From the NCBI GenBank assembly GCA_001275005.1, contig JWZX01002880.1, positions 1 through 42,082 of the forward strand: DNA of 42,082 nt, written 5' to 3'. The position numbers and the translations under genes were made by a program. The stretch is from Chrysochromulina tobinii. Lineage: Eukaryota; Haptophyta; Prymnesiales; Chrysochromulinaceae. Position 1 is the first letter of the stretch. The number at the start of each line of letters is the position of its first letter. The notes under the pieces are model-generated. The model saw only the letters and a list, made by a program, of their open reading frames with translations, was not told where the DNA came from and did no database searches. Of this stretch, positions 25,856 through 35,767 are shown piece after piece.

Positions 25856-27418
25856 TCACTTCTTCTTCTTGCCCTTGCCTCCTTTCTTGGGCTTGTCGGG
25901 AAGGCGCAGCGTGAGCAGCTTCTTGGGCAAGACTGGTGAGAGGAACTCGAGCGTGACGGTGTCGTCGGTGCGCACACCGACTGCGTGCAGTACGAAGTCG
26001 TCCCCAAGCGTGCGCCCGCCCCAGTTGATCCACATCGTCGTCTCAACCGTCTCTCCTTTGAGTACCTTCGTCTCGGGCACCATGACCTCCTCCGAAAGAG
26101 CCACCACCTGGCTCTCGACCACAGTCAGGCGTCGGCAGGCATCATCAGGCGTCATCAGAGGCGTCATCAGAGGCTAATCAGTGGCCATCAGAGGCCATCA
26201 GCGCACCTGACTCTCGACCACGGTCACAGGCGATCCGTTGGTGATCCGGTACGCGAGGGCTGCGCCCTTGCCGCCCGCGAGCGCGCCCATCCCTCCCTCG
26301 ATCAGGAGCTCGTCGGCCACCACGAGCGCCGAAGTCCCCGCCTTCGGGTCTGCCTTGGCCTTCGCGAGAGTGAGAACGGTCATCCCCGCGCGACGCACGC
26401 ACACGCCGTCTGCGGTGAACCATGTGTGCTCGCCCTGCTGGAGTGACGCGCAATACGCACGCTTCAGGTCGAGGACCGTTGTGGTCTCGTCCACGGGGAA
26501 CGCGCGCGTGTGCAGCAGCGGGCAGTTGACGCGGACGCGCCCTAGCCCGCGCGAGAGCAGCAGCCACGGAGCGACGCGCGTCAGCTTCATATCGAACGTC
26601 GTGTCCTTGGCGAGGCGTAGCTCGTCCATGAGGCTCAGGTGGTCGTTCAACGGTAGCCCGTGCAAGTAGAGTTCGATTCGGAACGAGGGCGAGAGTCGTA
26701 CGCGCTCGTAGATGAGTCGCTTCACGTCGGCGATGCGCAGCCTGAAGTTGCTGGCGCTCGCCGTGGCGCGCGCGACTTGGTCGTCGTCGGCGGCGGCGGC
26801 GTCGACGGTTTGTGGCGCGGGCGGTGGGGGAGCCCGGTAGCCTAATAATGTGGGGATGTAAAAGGCCATCCGGCCGTAGAGTAACGAGACGACATGCACC
26901 GTGCATCCCTCCTTGGGCACCACGTTTGGCTTTGTCGGTGCGGTGGAGGGGCGAGCTCGAGGCGTCACGTCGTCGTCGTCGTCGTCCGTTGGCGGCGGCT
27001 TGACAGTCACACCGACGCCGATCATCGAAGGGATGCGGTCGAGGAAATCCTCGCGGTCGAGGACGGCGCGCAGCTTTGGTTGCGAGTCTTCGAGCTTTGT
27101 TTGGTATTGGCTCTCGTGACGGCTGTTGGCGTAGCTGCTGAGGAAGAGCGGGTCAGATTGAAGCAGGGAGAGGCGGTGCAAGGGCTCGCTCGCTGATCTC
27201 GATACGCGGGGCGGCTCCCTCGAAGTAAGCGGCGTGAAGCAGGTGATCTGGCTGCTCGTCAAGCTCGCGTGCACGCTGCGACGTGTGTCGTACCCAGTGT
27301 AGTTGCTATCATAGCGTGGTCGTGCGACCGTGGATTTGCCGCCAAGATCGGCGATGGTCCAGCAAGAATGCCTTGCTGCGACGGCGCTGGTGGGGCGTAG
27401 AGTGCTCTCAGGACGCAT
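25856..27418 (-). CDS. Ubiquitin-like-fold protein of unknown function, two exons
   Basis: Exons 27418-26207 and 26107-25856, phase 0, 487 residues. The ATG at 27418 is used; the frame opens nine codons earlier only at TTG. Residues 1-130 are Ser/Arg-rich. An Asp run (PPPTDDDDDD) follows. Residues about 170-285 look like an interrupted ubiquitin-like fold: a first strand (CTVHVVSLLYGRMAFYIP), a Pro/Ala insert, helix FRLRIADVKRLIYERVRL, then IELYLHGLPLNDHLSLMDEL and TTFDMKL. A second similar unit follows (VRVNCPLLHTRAFPVDE, TTTVLDLKRAYCASLQQGE, WFTADG). Exon 2 adds WINWGGRTLGDDFVLHAVGV and a Lys-rich end. Function unknown; Ubl units may mediate protein binding. The exon junction lies on a duplicated TVVESQ segment. 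Confidence 0.7.
26108..26206 (-). other. Intron of the ubiquitin-like gene, duplication-derived
   Basis: 99-bp GT-AG intron (GTGCGC...CCAG). Its 3' end plus exon 2 start (26128 to 26105) matches the exon 1 end plus intron start (26227 to 26204) at 21 of 24 positions. The interior in sense is degenerate CTGATGGCCT / CTGATGACGC repeats: at least five CTGAT, TGATGGCC twice. Confidence 0.9.
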
Positions 27419-27574
27419 TTTGCGCTGGATTTTACCAACTGACAACTAAGTGCGTGTGGTGCATGCATCTGTTTGGAACACATCCAAAACGCGCTTTCTG
27501 CAGGCTTGACGTCAGCGTCCTTCAGCGCCGGCCGCTTTGTCGCGCGCTGCTGACCAAAGCAACGCAGTATCGCC
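27419..27574. promoter_or_regulatory. Bidirectional spacer ubiquitin-like / filamin-repeat genes
   Basis: Only 156 bp separates the two start codons, so both promoters and both 5' UTRs must fit here. No TATA box recognised. Confidence 0.45.
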
Positions 27575-30500
27575 ATGCCTGCGGTCAGCGCCAAGGAGAA
27601 CAGGCTGGTTGCCGAAGCCCAGAAAATCCTCTGTTCCGGAGCCCCGTCGTCAGCGCAGGAGATCTTTGACGCCATCAAGGGGGCCGGGCTGCGCTGGTCA
27701 CGCGGCCTATCCATAGCCGACGTGCGGAAGGCAAGAATAACAGTGCAGACGAGCATGCAAGAACAAATGCGTGTCGACGAGGCTATCGGACGCTTCCAGG
27801 AACAGGCGGCCAAGCTACTTCGCAGCGACCAAGAGGCTGCCGGAGTGGAGGTTGGTGAGGAAGAGCAGGACGCACCTGATGCGATTGAAGGCTTCGTTCG
27901 TTTCGACAACAGCCCGAAGGTTGAATCGAGCGCCACGCTGAGCCACGTGGTCGGCGACGGCCTGCGCGAGGCAACCGTCCGCCAGCTCGCATACTTTCTG
28001 ATCCAGGCAGTCACGACCGAGGGCAAGCGCAGCACGAGCGGCGGCGAGAGGTTCAACGTGTCCGTCAGAGGGCCTTCGAAGACGCGCGCAAAAGTGACCG
28101 ACAATAGCAACGGCACGTACCTCGTCGCATGGCGCCCGCACTGCTCGGGCCCCTACTCAATCACCGTGACGCTCGGTGGCGAGCTGCTCCCGGGCTCGCC
28201 TCACCTGGTGCATGTGACAAACTCGTTGCCCTGCGCCTCCAAGTGCGAGGTGAGCGGCAAGGCGCTGGCTGAGGCAGTCTCACGCGTGCCGCAGACGTTC
28301 GAGATCCGCTTCCGCGACCGGTTCGGTCAGACCGCGAGTGCCGTCGAGCTCGATCTCTTTGTGGAGGCAGTGCCGCCGAACAGCCCACGCGGGCGGGAGG
28401 TGCCGCTAACGGCCGCGCAACGATTGCTCATCGAGCAAAAGGAGGCGGCCGAGGCGGCGGCGGCGGCGGCGGCGGCCAAGGGCAAGAAAGGAGATGGCAA
28501 GGGGGGGCAGCTCAAGGGACGAGCTAGGCTAGCAAGCAAGGAGGTAGGGACGACGACGACGACGACGCTAGTAGTGGTACCGCCGCCGAAGGCCGGAGTA
28601 TACGGAGCTTCAGTGCCACCGACAAGGCGCGAGAAGCGCGTGAGCAATGAGAGTGGGACGACGCCGCCAGTGGCGCCGCAGCCGCTGCCGTCCTCTCCCG
28701 GGCGGACCTCGCCCGTGATCTCGCCCGTGACGGCCTCAGCGGCGCGTGTGGAGCAGCAGCAGTTGCAAGCGAGAGCAGCAGGGCCCATGGGCAAGTGGCT
28801 CGCCGGTCCTCTGAGCGAGTGGGCCTATGCGATCGACCAAGGGCCAGGCAGCGCCGATGAGGCTCGGGACGCCGCTGTCGAGAACGAGCCAGGAGAGATT
28901 CGGTACCGTACAATCCGCGTCCGGGTGGGTGAGAAGCCGCTCATCCTGCGCACCGCGCCTGCCAAGGGAAGTGCTCCGATCGGTCGCCTGCTGCCTGGTC
29001 AGGTGGTGACCGTCCTCGAGGAGCACATCTCAGCGGACGGCGAGGTGCGTGCATGCGTCTCATGATCGCCACGTTGATTGCCACGGATGACCCGCCTTGC
29101 ATGCAAGTGCTCACCACAGTGCGCGTCCCCACAGGTGCGTGCATGCGTCTCGCTCGATTCGGTCGAATGGTCGATAGACGGCCACGAGGAGCCATTCATC
29201 CCTCCATTCATCCCTCCACTCTCGGCACGCTCGAGCTCACGCATGAGCAGCGACGGCAGCGGCGCGCTGAGCGGCCGTTCTGGTCAGCTCTCGAGTCGCT
29301 CCTCAGGCCAGCTCTCGAGTCGCTCGTGCAGCTCCTCTGGGGGAGGAGCCCTCAGCAGCCGTGTCGGCGGCGGCGAGGGCGGCGGCACGCGCCACAACCG
29401 CGCGCGACACCCCTTCGGCTCGCCTCGAGCCTCGAGCCGCAGTGGGGCGCTCACGGCACGCCAAGCCGCCGCAGCGTCACCTCAAGCTGCTCTCATCGAC
29501 CAGCCTCTGCAGGCGCCCACAGCCGCCGCCGCCGAGATGACGGCGACGAGCGAGGTCAGCCGCTCGTCGTCTGGCGCCAAGTATGGCGCGTTCAGCGCCA
29601 AGGACGCCAAGTATGGCACGTTCAGCGCCAAGACGGCCGAGGGGGGTACCGGTACGGCGAGGGCCTCCGGCGAAGGCGCCTCGCGTGAGAGAGCCTCGTG
29701 CAAGATAGGCTGGGTGACGCTGATGAAGGAGGGGCGCGTGAAGCTCGTCTCATCACGTGTGCAGCTGGGTCCAGGGTCGCGCCGACAGTACTCAAGCCAA
29801 TGGGAGCGACAGAGGCATACGAAGCAGGCGCTCGCGGACCCGAAGCCATCGGTGGACGCGGGGGTGCTCATCGAACGAGAAGTCGGCGCCGATCCGAGCG
29901 GCATTGGATTCGGCTTCGGCGGGGTCGAGCCTGGCACCTTGCATGCGCATGGCGAGCTGCATGAGGTCCATCGGGTCTCGTATGCCCTCTCGCTCGCCGG
30001 CACCTACTTTCTGCACGTGCGGCTCAGGCATCAAGCGTTGCCTTTGCCAGGCTCTCCATTCAAGCTCGTTGTGCGACCGGGCGCCGCGTGCGCACGCACG
30101 TCGCGCCTGCTACCTGGCGTGCTACGCGGGAAGGTGGGCGGCGATGCCGACTCGGGCTGTCAACAGACTCTGCAATGCGCCGACCAAGTGGGCAATGAGT
30201 GCATCGCGGGTGGCGCACCTGTAGAGGTCAGATGTTTCACGGAGGACGGCCTGGTGGCCGCGCCCGGCATGGAAACGACCGTGACCGACCTCAAGGACGG
30301 CACGTACACTATCCGCTGGCGCTCCAAGTTTTCGGGCAAGTTCCGCGCGAGTGTCCAAATCGGCGACGAGGACGTGCGCGGCTCGCCCGTCCAGATTGCG
30401 CTCGTGTCGTCCACACCAGAGCTCAACAAGTCAGAGCTCTCGGGCGGCGGGCTCACGGGCGCCGTCGCGGGCGAACGCTCGCACTTTCGCATCAAGTTCG

Positions 30501-32185
30501 TTGATGCCTTTGGCAACATCGCGCTCCCCGGCCCCTCGCTCAAATTTGGTCTCGTGCTCGAAAAGGAGCGCCAAAAGCTGACTGCGGCGACCGAGTCGAT
30601 GCAATTTGAGGGCGTGTGGGAAAAGGGCGATACAGGCGTGTACAAGATCCAGTTTGTGGCCAAGGCGGCGGGCTCGTGCTCGCTGCACGTGTGGTGCGAC
30701 CTCGAGCCCCATCCAGGCGAGCGCACGCGCACCGCGTTCCCCGGCTCGCCATTTAGCTTTGTTGTGGTGGCGGGGCCCGCGAGCGCAGCGGTGTCGAGAG
30801 TGGATGGGTGGTCGAAGGTCTCCAAAGAAGAGCGGTCCGTTGGCGGGAAGAAGTCTGTCGACATGGCGGCCCTGGACAACGCGACGATCGTTGCGGGCGA
30901 TTCGCTCTCGATCCGGCCTCAGATCTACGACTCGTGGGGCAACCCAACCGTGCTTCCGGCGCAGCTCAAGGTGGAGGGGAAGGGGAAAGGAGAGGCCAAG
31001 GGGGAGGCCGACGGCAAGGGCGACGTCAAGGGCAACGGCAAGGGCAAGGGCGAGGGCGAGGGCAAGGGCGAGGGCAAAGGAGGCGAAGGCAAGGGAGGCG
31101 AAGGCAAGCTCAAAGTGTTCCATGAGGCTCCTGGCAAGCTTCAGCCTGACGGGACCTTGAAACGTGCAGAGCGCGTCGAGATGACTTTCACTTCGCAGTC
31201 GCGCGGTGGGCAGACCACATACGACATCAGGTACGATGCGCACCTGGCCGGTACTCATCAGATGTACATCAAGCTCGACGGGCAGCACATTATCGGCTCG
31301 CCCCTCTCGTTTTACGTGCAGCCCGACCGGCCTGAGCCCACTCTGTGCAAGCTGCATCCGCCACCCGACCCGCTCTATCCCGACCTGCCGCACGTGTTCA
31401 CTCTCGTGACCTTCGATCGGTTCCACAACAAGTGCGTCACTGGCGGGCTTATTCTCACGAACCGGCTGCAGATCATCAAGCAGAATGTGCACGACCAGAC
31501 GGCCCTCATGCCCAATAACCATTCGTTCGTGACGGTGGACCAGGGGGACGGAACGTATCATCTCATCCTGCAGACGATTATGCCGTGCTCGCTGCGTCTG
31601 ATGGTCAACCTCGACAAGAATCTTGGCAACAATAGCGGCGAGCTGCCCGGGCTGATGGTGCAAGTCGTTCCCGACCTAGAGCGGCCCGACAGTGGGCGTG
31701 GCAGCGACGGCTCCGGGTCGCCGCTCACGTCGAACCAAAAGAACGCTGCCTCTTTCTCCAAGGGAATTCGATCCAGACAGAGCACCGGGGAGCTGAGCAA
31801 GCTGACGCCCGTGAAGCAGGCCGACGACAGCGGCAGCTCCAGCAACGAAAGCTCCAGCAAGGGCGACGACAGTGCCGGAGATAGTGGCGGCACCATCTCC
31901 GCTTTCGGCAGCGGCATCATCTCCGCCTTCGGCAGCGGCGCCAGCTCGATAAAGGGAAGTGGCACCGAGCGGCTGCAGAAAGGGGTGAAGGCGGTGATGC
32001 TTGGCTTTGGCGGATCAGAGCAGCGCCGTAAGAAGGATGCCCTCCTCATGGCAGTTGAAGTCTTTGTGGACGGCCATGGTGCCATCGACTCAGACCACTC
32101 GAAGACGGCTCCCAACCCTGATCTCTTCGAGCGCGCCACCAGCAGCGCGTCTTCGGAAAGACGCGTACGAATAGAGAGCCGCTAG
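27575..32185 (+). CDS. Large filamin-repeat protein, two exons
   Basis: Exons 27575-29044 and 29135-32185 join in phase 0 (1506 residues). Filamin/ABP280-type immunoglobulin repeats are marked by the V-x-D-x-x-x-G-T-Y and A-G-x-x-x-x-x-V-x-x-x-x-x-x-x-G-S-P pattern: residues 138-216 (KVTDNSNGTYLVAWRP ... GELLPGSPHLVHV); in exon 2, SLAGTYFLHVRLR...LPGSPFKLVV, DLKDGTYTIRWRSKFSGKF...VRGSPVQI, AAGSCSLHVW...FPGSPFSFVV, HLAGTHQMYIKLDGQHIIGS, and a last DQGDGTYHLILQ. An SH3-like stretch spans the junction (KPLILRTAPAKG, GQVVTVLEE). A Gly-Lys-Glu run and Ser/Gly-rich tail flank the repeats. No CH actin-binding domain is visible, so it is not a classical filamin. Further introns cannot be excluded around 29160-29500, which is low complexity. 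Confidence 0.85.
29045..29134 (+). other. Intron of filamin-repeat gene, duplication-derived
   Basis: 90-bp GT-AG intron. Its first 17 nt, GTGCGTGCATGCGTCTC, are identical to the first 17 nt of the downstream exon (29135-29151). It contains TGATCGCC and TGATTGCC within 20 bp. Confidence 0.9.
30976..31108 (+). repeat. Low-complexity GGCAAGGGC / GGAGGC coding repeat
   Basis: Imperfect 6-12 bp repeats (GGCAAGGGCGAG and GGAGGCGAAGGCAAG) encode a Gly/Lys/Glu tract inside the filamin-repeat protein, probably a flexible linker between repeats. Confidence 0.85.
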
Positions 32186-32596
32186 CGTAGAAAGAGATAG
32201 ACCGGACAGGGCGTTGTTTACGATAGTTTGCGTGCGTGCTATGCAGTACAGTTATCCTATCCTATTACAGGTAATACGTAAAGCCGAACTCCACACCGCA
32301 TGGTGGCTGCGGGTGCGGCGGAGCGACCTGAACCCTCGACTGCTGCCACCTTCGAGCTTCGTGACAGCTAGCTCTCGCAAGCTTGATCAGCACCGAACGT
32401 CTATTATCCTGCTCGAAGACGTACACACGCAGGGTACGGAACAGGGGATGTTGTTGCGTGAGGGCCGAGGGCGAGGCAGGGCCAGGGGGATGCAATCGGA
32501 TATTTGCGCCCTCGCCCGGCGGCGGTCAGAACCGTAGTAATTCGATAAGGAGGGTTCGTCAGTCAATCTGTCAGGACCTTCCCCTGTGTGTGGTCA
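32186..32596. other. Convergent 3' spacer filamin-repeat / Cys-His gene
   Basis: 411 bp. A short palindromic TATCCTATCCTATTACAGGTAATA region lies near 32251-32275. No gene recognised. Confidence 0.45.
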
Positions 32597-33631
32597 TCAT
32601 TCCAAGAGGCGCAGAGCCAAGGAGGGTGTCAAGAGGGACAGGGGACACGACAGCAGCACACCGTTCGTCTCGGAGCATCGCATCAGAGCGCGCCCAAACT
32701 GGCTCAAGCGCACGAGGAGCTCGGACTCGACTAGATCGTCACCTGGCTGAGGGCCCGCCGGCTCGCCAGCTCGGAAGTACGGGCGTGGCATCACGTGCTC
32801 ACAGAGCGCGCCATCCTGCGCACCATCCTCCGTCCACCGGGTGCCTTGCGCATCGAGCAGTCCAAGAGCGGCTTCGACGGCATCCTGACTGCGCTCCAGC
32901 CTGCAGTGGCTCACGAGCGCGGCGGCCTCGGAGTCGGCACGTGCAAACAAGGCCGGGGCGATTCCCTCCGCCGCACGTTCTCGCAGCGTCGGAGAGAGCA
33001 GCTGGCCAGCGGCGGCCGGCACCAGACCCGAGGTGCATCGCACGGCTGCTGTCGATCCAAATTGCGCTACGGAGAGGTCGAGGAGGTACTGCGTGCCGTC
33101 CTCGGTCACAATGGTGACGAGCTGATGCGCGTGCGCCTGGTGCTTGACGCGCTCCGTGCCGACCTGAGCCAGTGTTAGGCTCAAGCCGTCTGGCGCATTG
33201 CCCCAGCGCCACCCAATTGCGTTCACAGGCAGACCCGCGATCGTCCAACGCTCACGACGCATGGCGGCATGGCGCACGAGCGCCATGGCCGCCGCACCGT
33301 TGAGCACGTGGCACGAGTTCATGTATTGCACCCGAACGAGTAGTGGCAGCGGCCCGAGCAAGCTTCGCATCGATGTCGGCAGGCAGTTGAAGGAGCCTTC
33401 GTCCGCATACGGCTGGTCCAGTCGCTCATTGCTGACTTCGAGGACGACTGGAATGTAACTTTGTCCAGCGGCGCCTCGGTCCGGCCAGCGCGCGCTTGCC
33501 GGCGAAAGCAGGTGCGCATCCACAACCTGGTAATGCCAGAGCATGGGTGGCTCTGGTGAAACTCCGTCACTGCGCCGAAGATCATATGCTGCGATGGTTG
33601 CAAGGTGCTCGATGGCCGTCTCTAGAGCCAT
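32597..33631 (-). CDS. Hypothetical protein with possible Cys-His-Asp (transglutaminase-like) core
   Basis: 344 residues from the ATG at 33631 (MALETAIEHLATIAAYDL). The frame stays open for 144 codons upstream, but that part is basic and Ser/Arg-rich and unlike the rest. The middle region reads as a papain/transglutaminase-like fold: a Cys in YMNSCHVLNGAAAMAL (C107) at the start of a helix, then HAHQLVTIVTEDGTQYLLDLS, where H169 and D185 sit in the strand-turn-strand arrangement of a Cys-His-Asp triad. N-terminal strands are LWHYQVVDAHLL and SYIPVVLEVS. The C-terminus is charged. I do not recognise a named family, and the triad is inference from spacing. Head-to-head with the G-beta-like gene (385-bp spacer). 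Confidence 0.6.
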   Translation of the reverse strand: MALETAIEHLATIAAYDLRRSDGVSPEPPMLWHYQVVDAHLLSPASARWPDRGAAGQSYIPVVLEVSNERLDQPYADEGSFNCLPTSMRSLLGPLPLLVRVQYMNSCHVLNGAAAMALVRHAAMRRERWTIAGLPVNAIGWRWGNAPDGLSLTLAQVGTERVKHQAHAHQLVTIVTEDGTQYLLDLSVAQFGSTAAVRCTSGLVPAAAGQLLSPTLRERAAEGIAPALFARADSEAAALVSHCRLERSQDAVEAALGLLDAQGTRWTEDGAQDGALCEHVMPRPYFRAGEPAGPQPGDDLVESELLVRLSQFGRALMRCSETNGVLLSCPLSLLTPSLALRLLE

Positions 33632-34016
33632 GTGCGAGGATGCAGGAAGTGCTCGAGGCGAGGTGCACGGGCGGGCCGTGTCGTGGCGACGTCGCACTCG
33701 CCAAGAGGGGCGCGCGAGCCGCGGGCGGTGGCATGAGATCGGCGACGTCATCCAATGAGTCGAATTCGCACGAGGACCTTTGGCTGTGAAAATCGGTATC
33801 GAAATAACCATCAGCTGGAAAAAGAACTCCGTTTTCTGCGTTCTGCGAGGGCGGCCTGGGGCGCTGATTTGTGTTCCTCGGATCCCAAACATCTGGCAAA
33901 CTTGAGCTGAAACTTTCCTATTCGTCGGGGCAGCCACTCTTTTGCCAGACTCGAGTCCCGACAACACGTCCAGAGGCGCCGACTCTTCTTCACCCGCTTC
34001 CAGTCGGGCGAGCATC
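33632..34016. promoter_or_regulatory. Bidirectional spacer Cys-His / WD40 genes
   Basis: 385 bp between head-to-head start codons. It is partly open in both directions but with no recognisable protein. No core promoter element was recognised. Confidence 0.4.
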
Positions 34017-35201
34017 ATGCCGGCCAAGGCGCAAGTGGAGGATAAGATCCGCTCCATGCTCATCGCGAACTATGAAGCCTGCGGGTTGAAGAAGAACAAG
34101 CCTATTGCGCTGTACACTGACGCCGTATCGTTGCAGCTACCAAAGCTCCCCAAGGCTCACAACTTGGTTGAGCTGCTCGTCATTGATGACAAGACGGGCG
34201 TGCCGAGCGGAAAAGGGAAAAGGCAGATTCCCAAGAAGATCAACGGCATCAAGTGGGGCGATGGCGGCGCCGAGTTCAAGGACCGGATCGCCTTTGCCCG
34301 CCAGGACCATGTGCTGACAGTGTATGACTGCGCAAAGAAGACCATGGTGGCCGCCGCGAAGGCTCCGTGGACCCAGTGCATGGCCATGCACAAGAATAAG
34401 GTCGTATCCGGCGGGATGGACAACGCGGTGACGGTCTGGGACGTTCAGTCCGGCAAGCTGGCAGAGAAGAAGAAGATCGTCGAACACGATGGATACATCT
34501 CCTCGCTCGTGATGTCCAAGGACGGTACAAAGTATTTCAGCTCCGCCGGCGACGGCGACTCGCGCCTTGTTGACCTCGCCAAGAGTACGACGATCACCCG
34601 CTTCTGTGGCCACACCAAAGACGCGCTGAGCCTGAACTTTGCCCGCGACGATGAGGGCCAGAAGCTCTTCGCGACTTGTTCGAGTGACTTGACCGTGAAG
34701 CTCTGGGACGTGGTCTCGGGCAAGTGCGTCGCTGATCTCAAGGGCAAGCCGGGTGTAGGCATGTTCCCGTCATACTGCCGCAGGGGGCTGGACGCCCCCG
34801 TTGCCGCGTACAACACGTGCGCCATGTTCCCCATGGAGAAGATGTACGTCGCGGCGGGTGGGGTCGGCGACTTTGTCTACCTGTTCGACATCCGTACCCA
34901 GACAATGGTGACCGCGTACCGTCGCGACAACCAGGACGTTACATCACTCGCCTGGTCGTCGTCGGGCCGCGTGTTATACGCTGGCGAGGATGATGGCTCC
35001 ATCATCGTGTGGGACATTTACACCAACGATGGCGAGAACCGCTCCTACTCGGAGAAGAAGCAGGCGCACGTGGCTTATGACCACGCGAATAACATCGACA
35101 AGACGCAGTCGGTCGTGCAGTCCCTTGCGGTGAGTGAGGACGGCATCCTTGCCAGCGGCGGCTTCGACTCCAAGGTCATACTGTGGCAGAGGGGCGCGTA
35201 A
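34017..35201 (+). CDS. G-protein-beta-like WD40 protein
   Basis: 394 residues from the ATG at 34017 (MPAKAQVEDKIRSML). An in-frame ATG at 33942 would add a Ser-rich 25-residue leader and is less likely. Seven WD-like units: KDRIAFARQDHVLTVYD; CMAMHKNKVVSGGMDNAVTVWD; SLVMSKDGTKYFSSAGDGDSRLVD; FATCSSDLTVKLWDVVSG; MYVAAGGVGDFVYLFDI; SLAWSSSGRVLYAGEDDG then IIVWDIYT; and SLAVSEDGILASGGFDSK then VILWQ. The fold and the short helical N-terminus recall heterotrimeric G-beta. The N-terminal coiled coil needed for G-gamma is short here, so a Gbeta-like scaffold (RACK1-type) is an alternative. No introns detected. Confidence 0.8.
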   Translation: MPAKAQVEDKIRSMLIANYEACGLKKNKPIALYTDAVSLQLPKLPKAHNLVELLVIDDKTGVPSGKGKRQIPKKINGIKWGDGGAEFKDRIAFARQDHVLTVYDCAKKTMVAAAKAPWTQCMAMHKNKVVSGGMDNAVTVWDVQSGKLAEKKKIVEHDGYISSLVMSKDGTKYFSSAGDGDSRLVDLAKSTTITRFCGHTKDALSLNFARDDEGQKLFATCSSDLTVKLWDVVSGKCVADLKGKPGVGMFPSYCRRGLDAPVAAYNTCAMFPMEKMYVAAGGVGDFVYLFDIRTQTMVTAYRRDNQDVTSLAWSSSGRVLYAGEDDGSIIVWDIYTNDGENRSYSEKKQAHVAYDHANNIDKTQSVVQSLAVSEDGILASGGFDSKVILWQRGA

Positions 35202-35767
35202 TCTTGCAAGGCTCTGAGGGATGATTGTGGTGCTCCCTGGTGCTGGTAGTGTACTGGTGCGTGGCCTCGCCGGGGCCGAGCCGCTGCGCCACAGCGCACA
35301 GGCCGAGCAACAGGGTGGCCGCCGTCGACGCAATTCATAAATGAGCGGCTCGATGAGCGGTTTACTGGCCCATCCGCGCGCCCAGTCAGTCATGTACTTC
35401 ACCCATGTGATGCGTGCGTAGGCATGCTGATTCCCATGGAACCCGTCGCTTCGACTCACGAACGTCCAAGTTTTGCTCACCAAAAGATCGGGGATTATAC
35501 GGAGCGGCGAGCGCCGTGACGGAGCTGGCGAGTAGGCCGTGACGCGTATTATGTGCGAGCTGCTCTGCGTTCCTCTTTACTCTTCAAAAACAACGTCCGT
35601 CCCCAGGTTTCACACAACACGTAAGCAGCACAACCGTGGTTTCACAATCACATGATTTTCTGATTCAATCATTACCAGTGTGAGATAACAGGAAAAATAC
35701 CCGGCACGCCCAATTCGGCGCACTTTTTTGCTCGTGCGGTGTGATCAGGCGGCGCGGCGCGGCGCGT
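35202..35767. other. Intergenic upstream of chitin-binding/SRCR gene
   Basis: 566 bp between two plus-strand genes. The right part (35580-35710) is AT-rich with no repeat. A promoter for the secreted-protein gene is expected here; no element was recognised. Confidence 0.45.

Noticed and set aside
33942-34016. Upstream start of the WD40 gene
   Set aside because: The 25-residue extension is Ser-rich and unlike WD40 or G-beta N-termini; the next ATG at 34017 is better.
35741-35767. Upstream start of the chitin-binding/SRCR gene at 35741
   Set aside because: The codon is GTG; the ATG at 35768 directly precedes a signal peptide.
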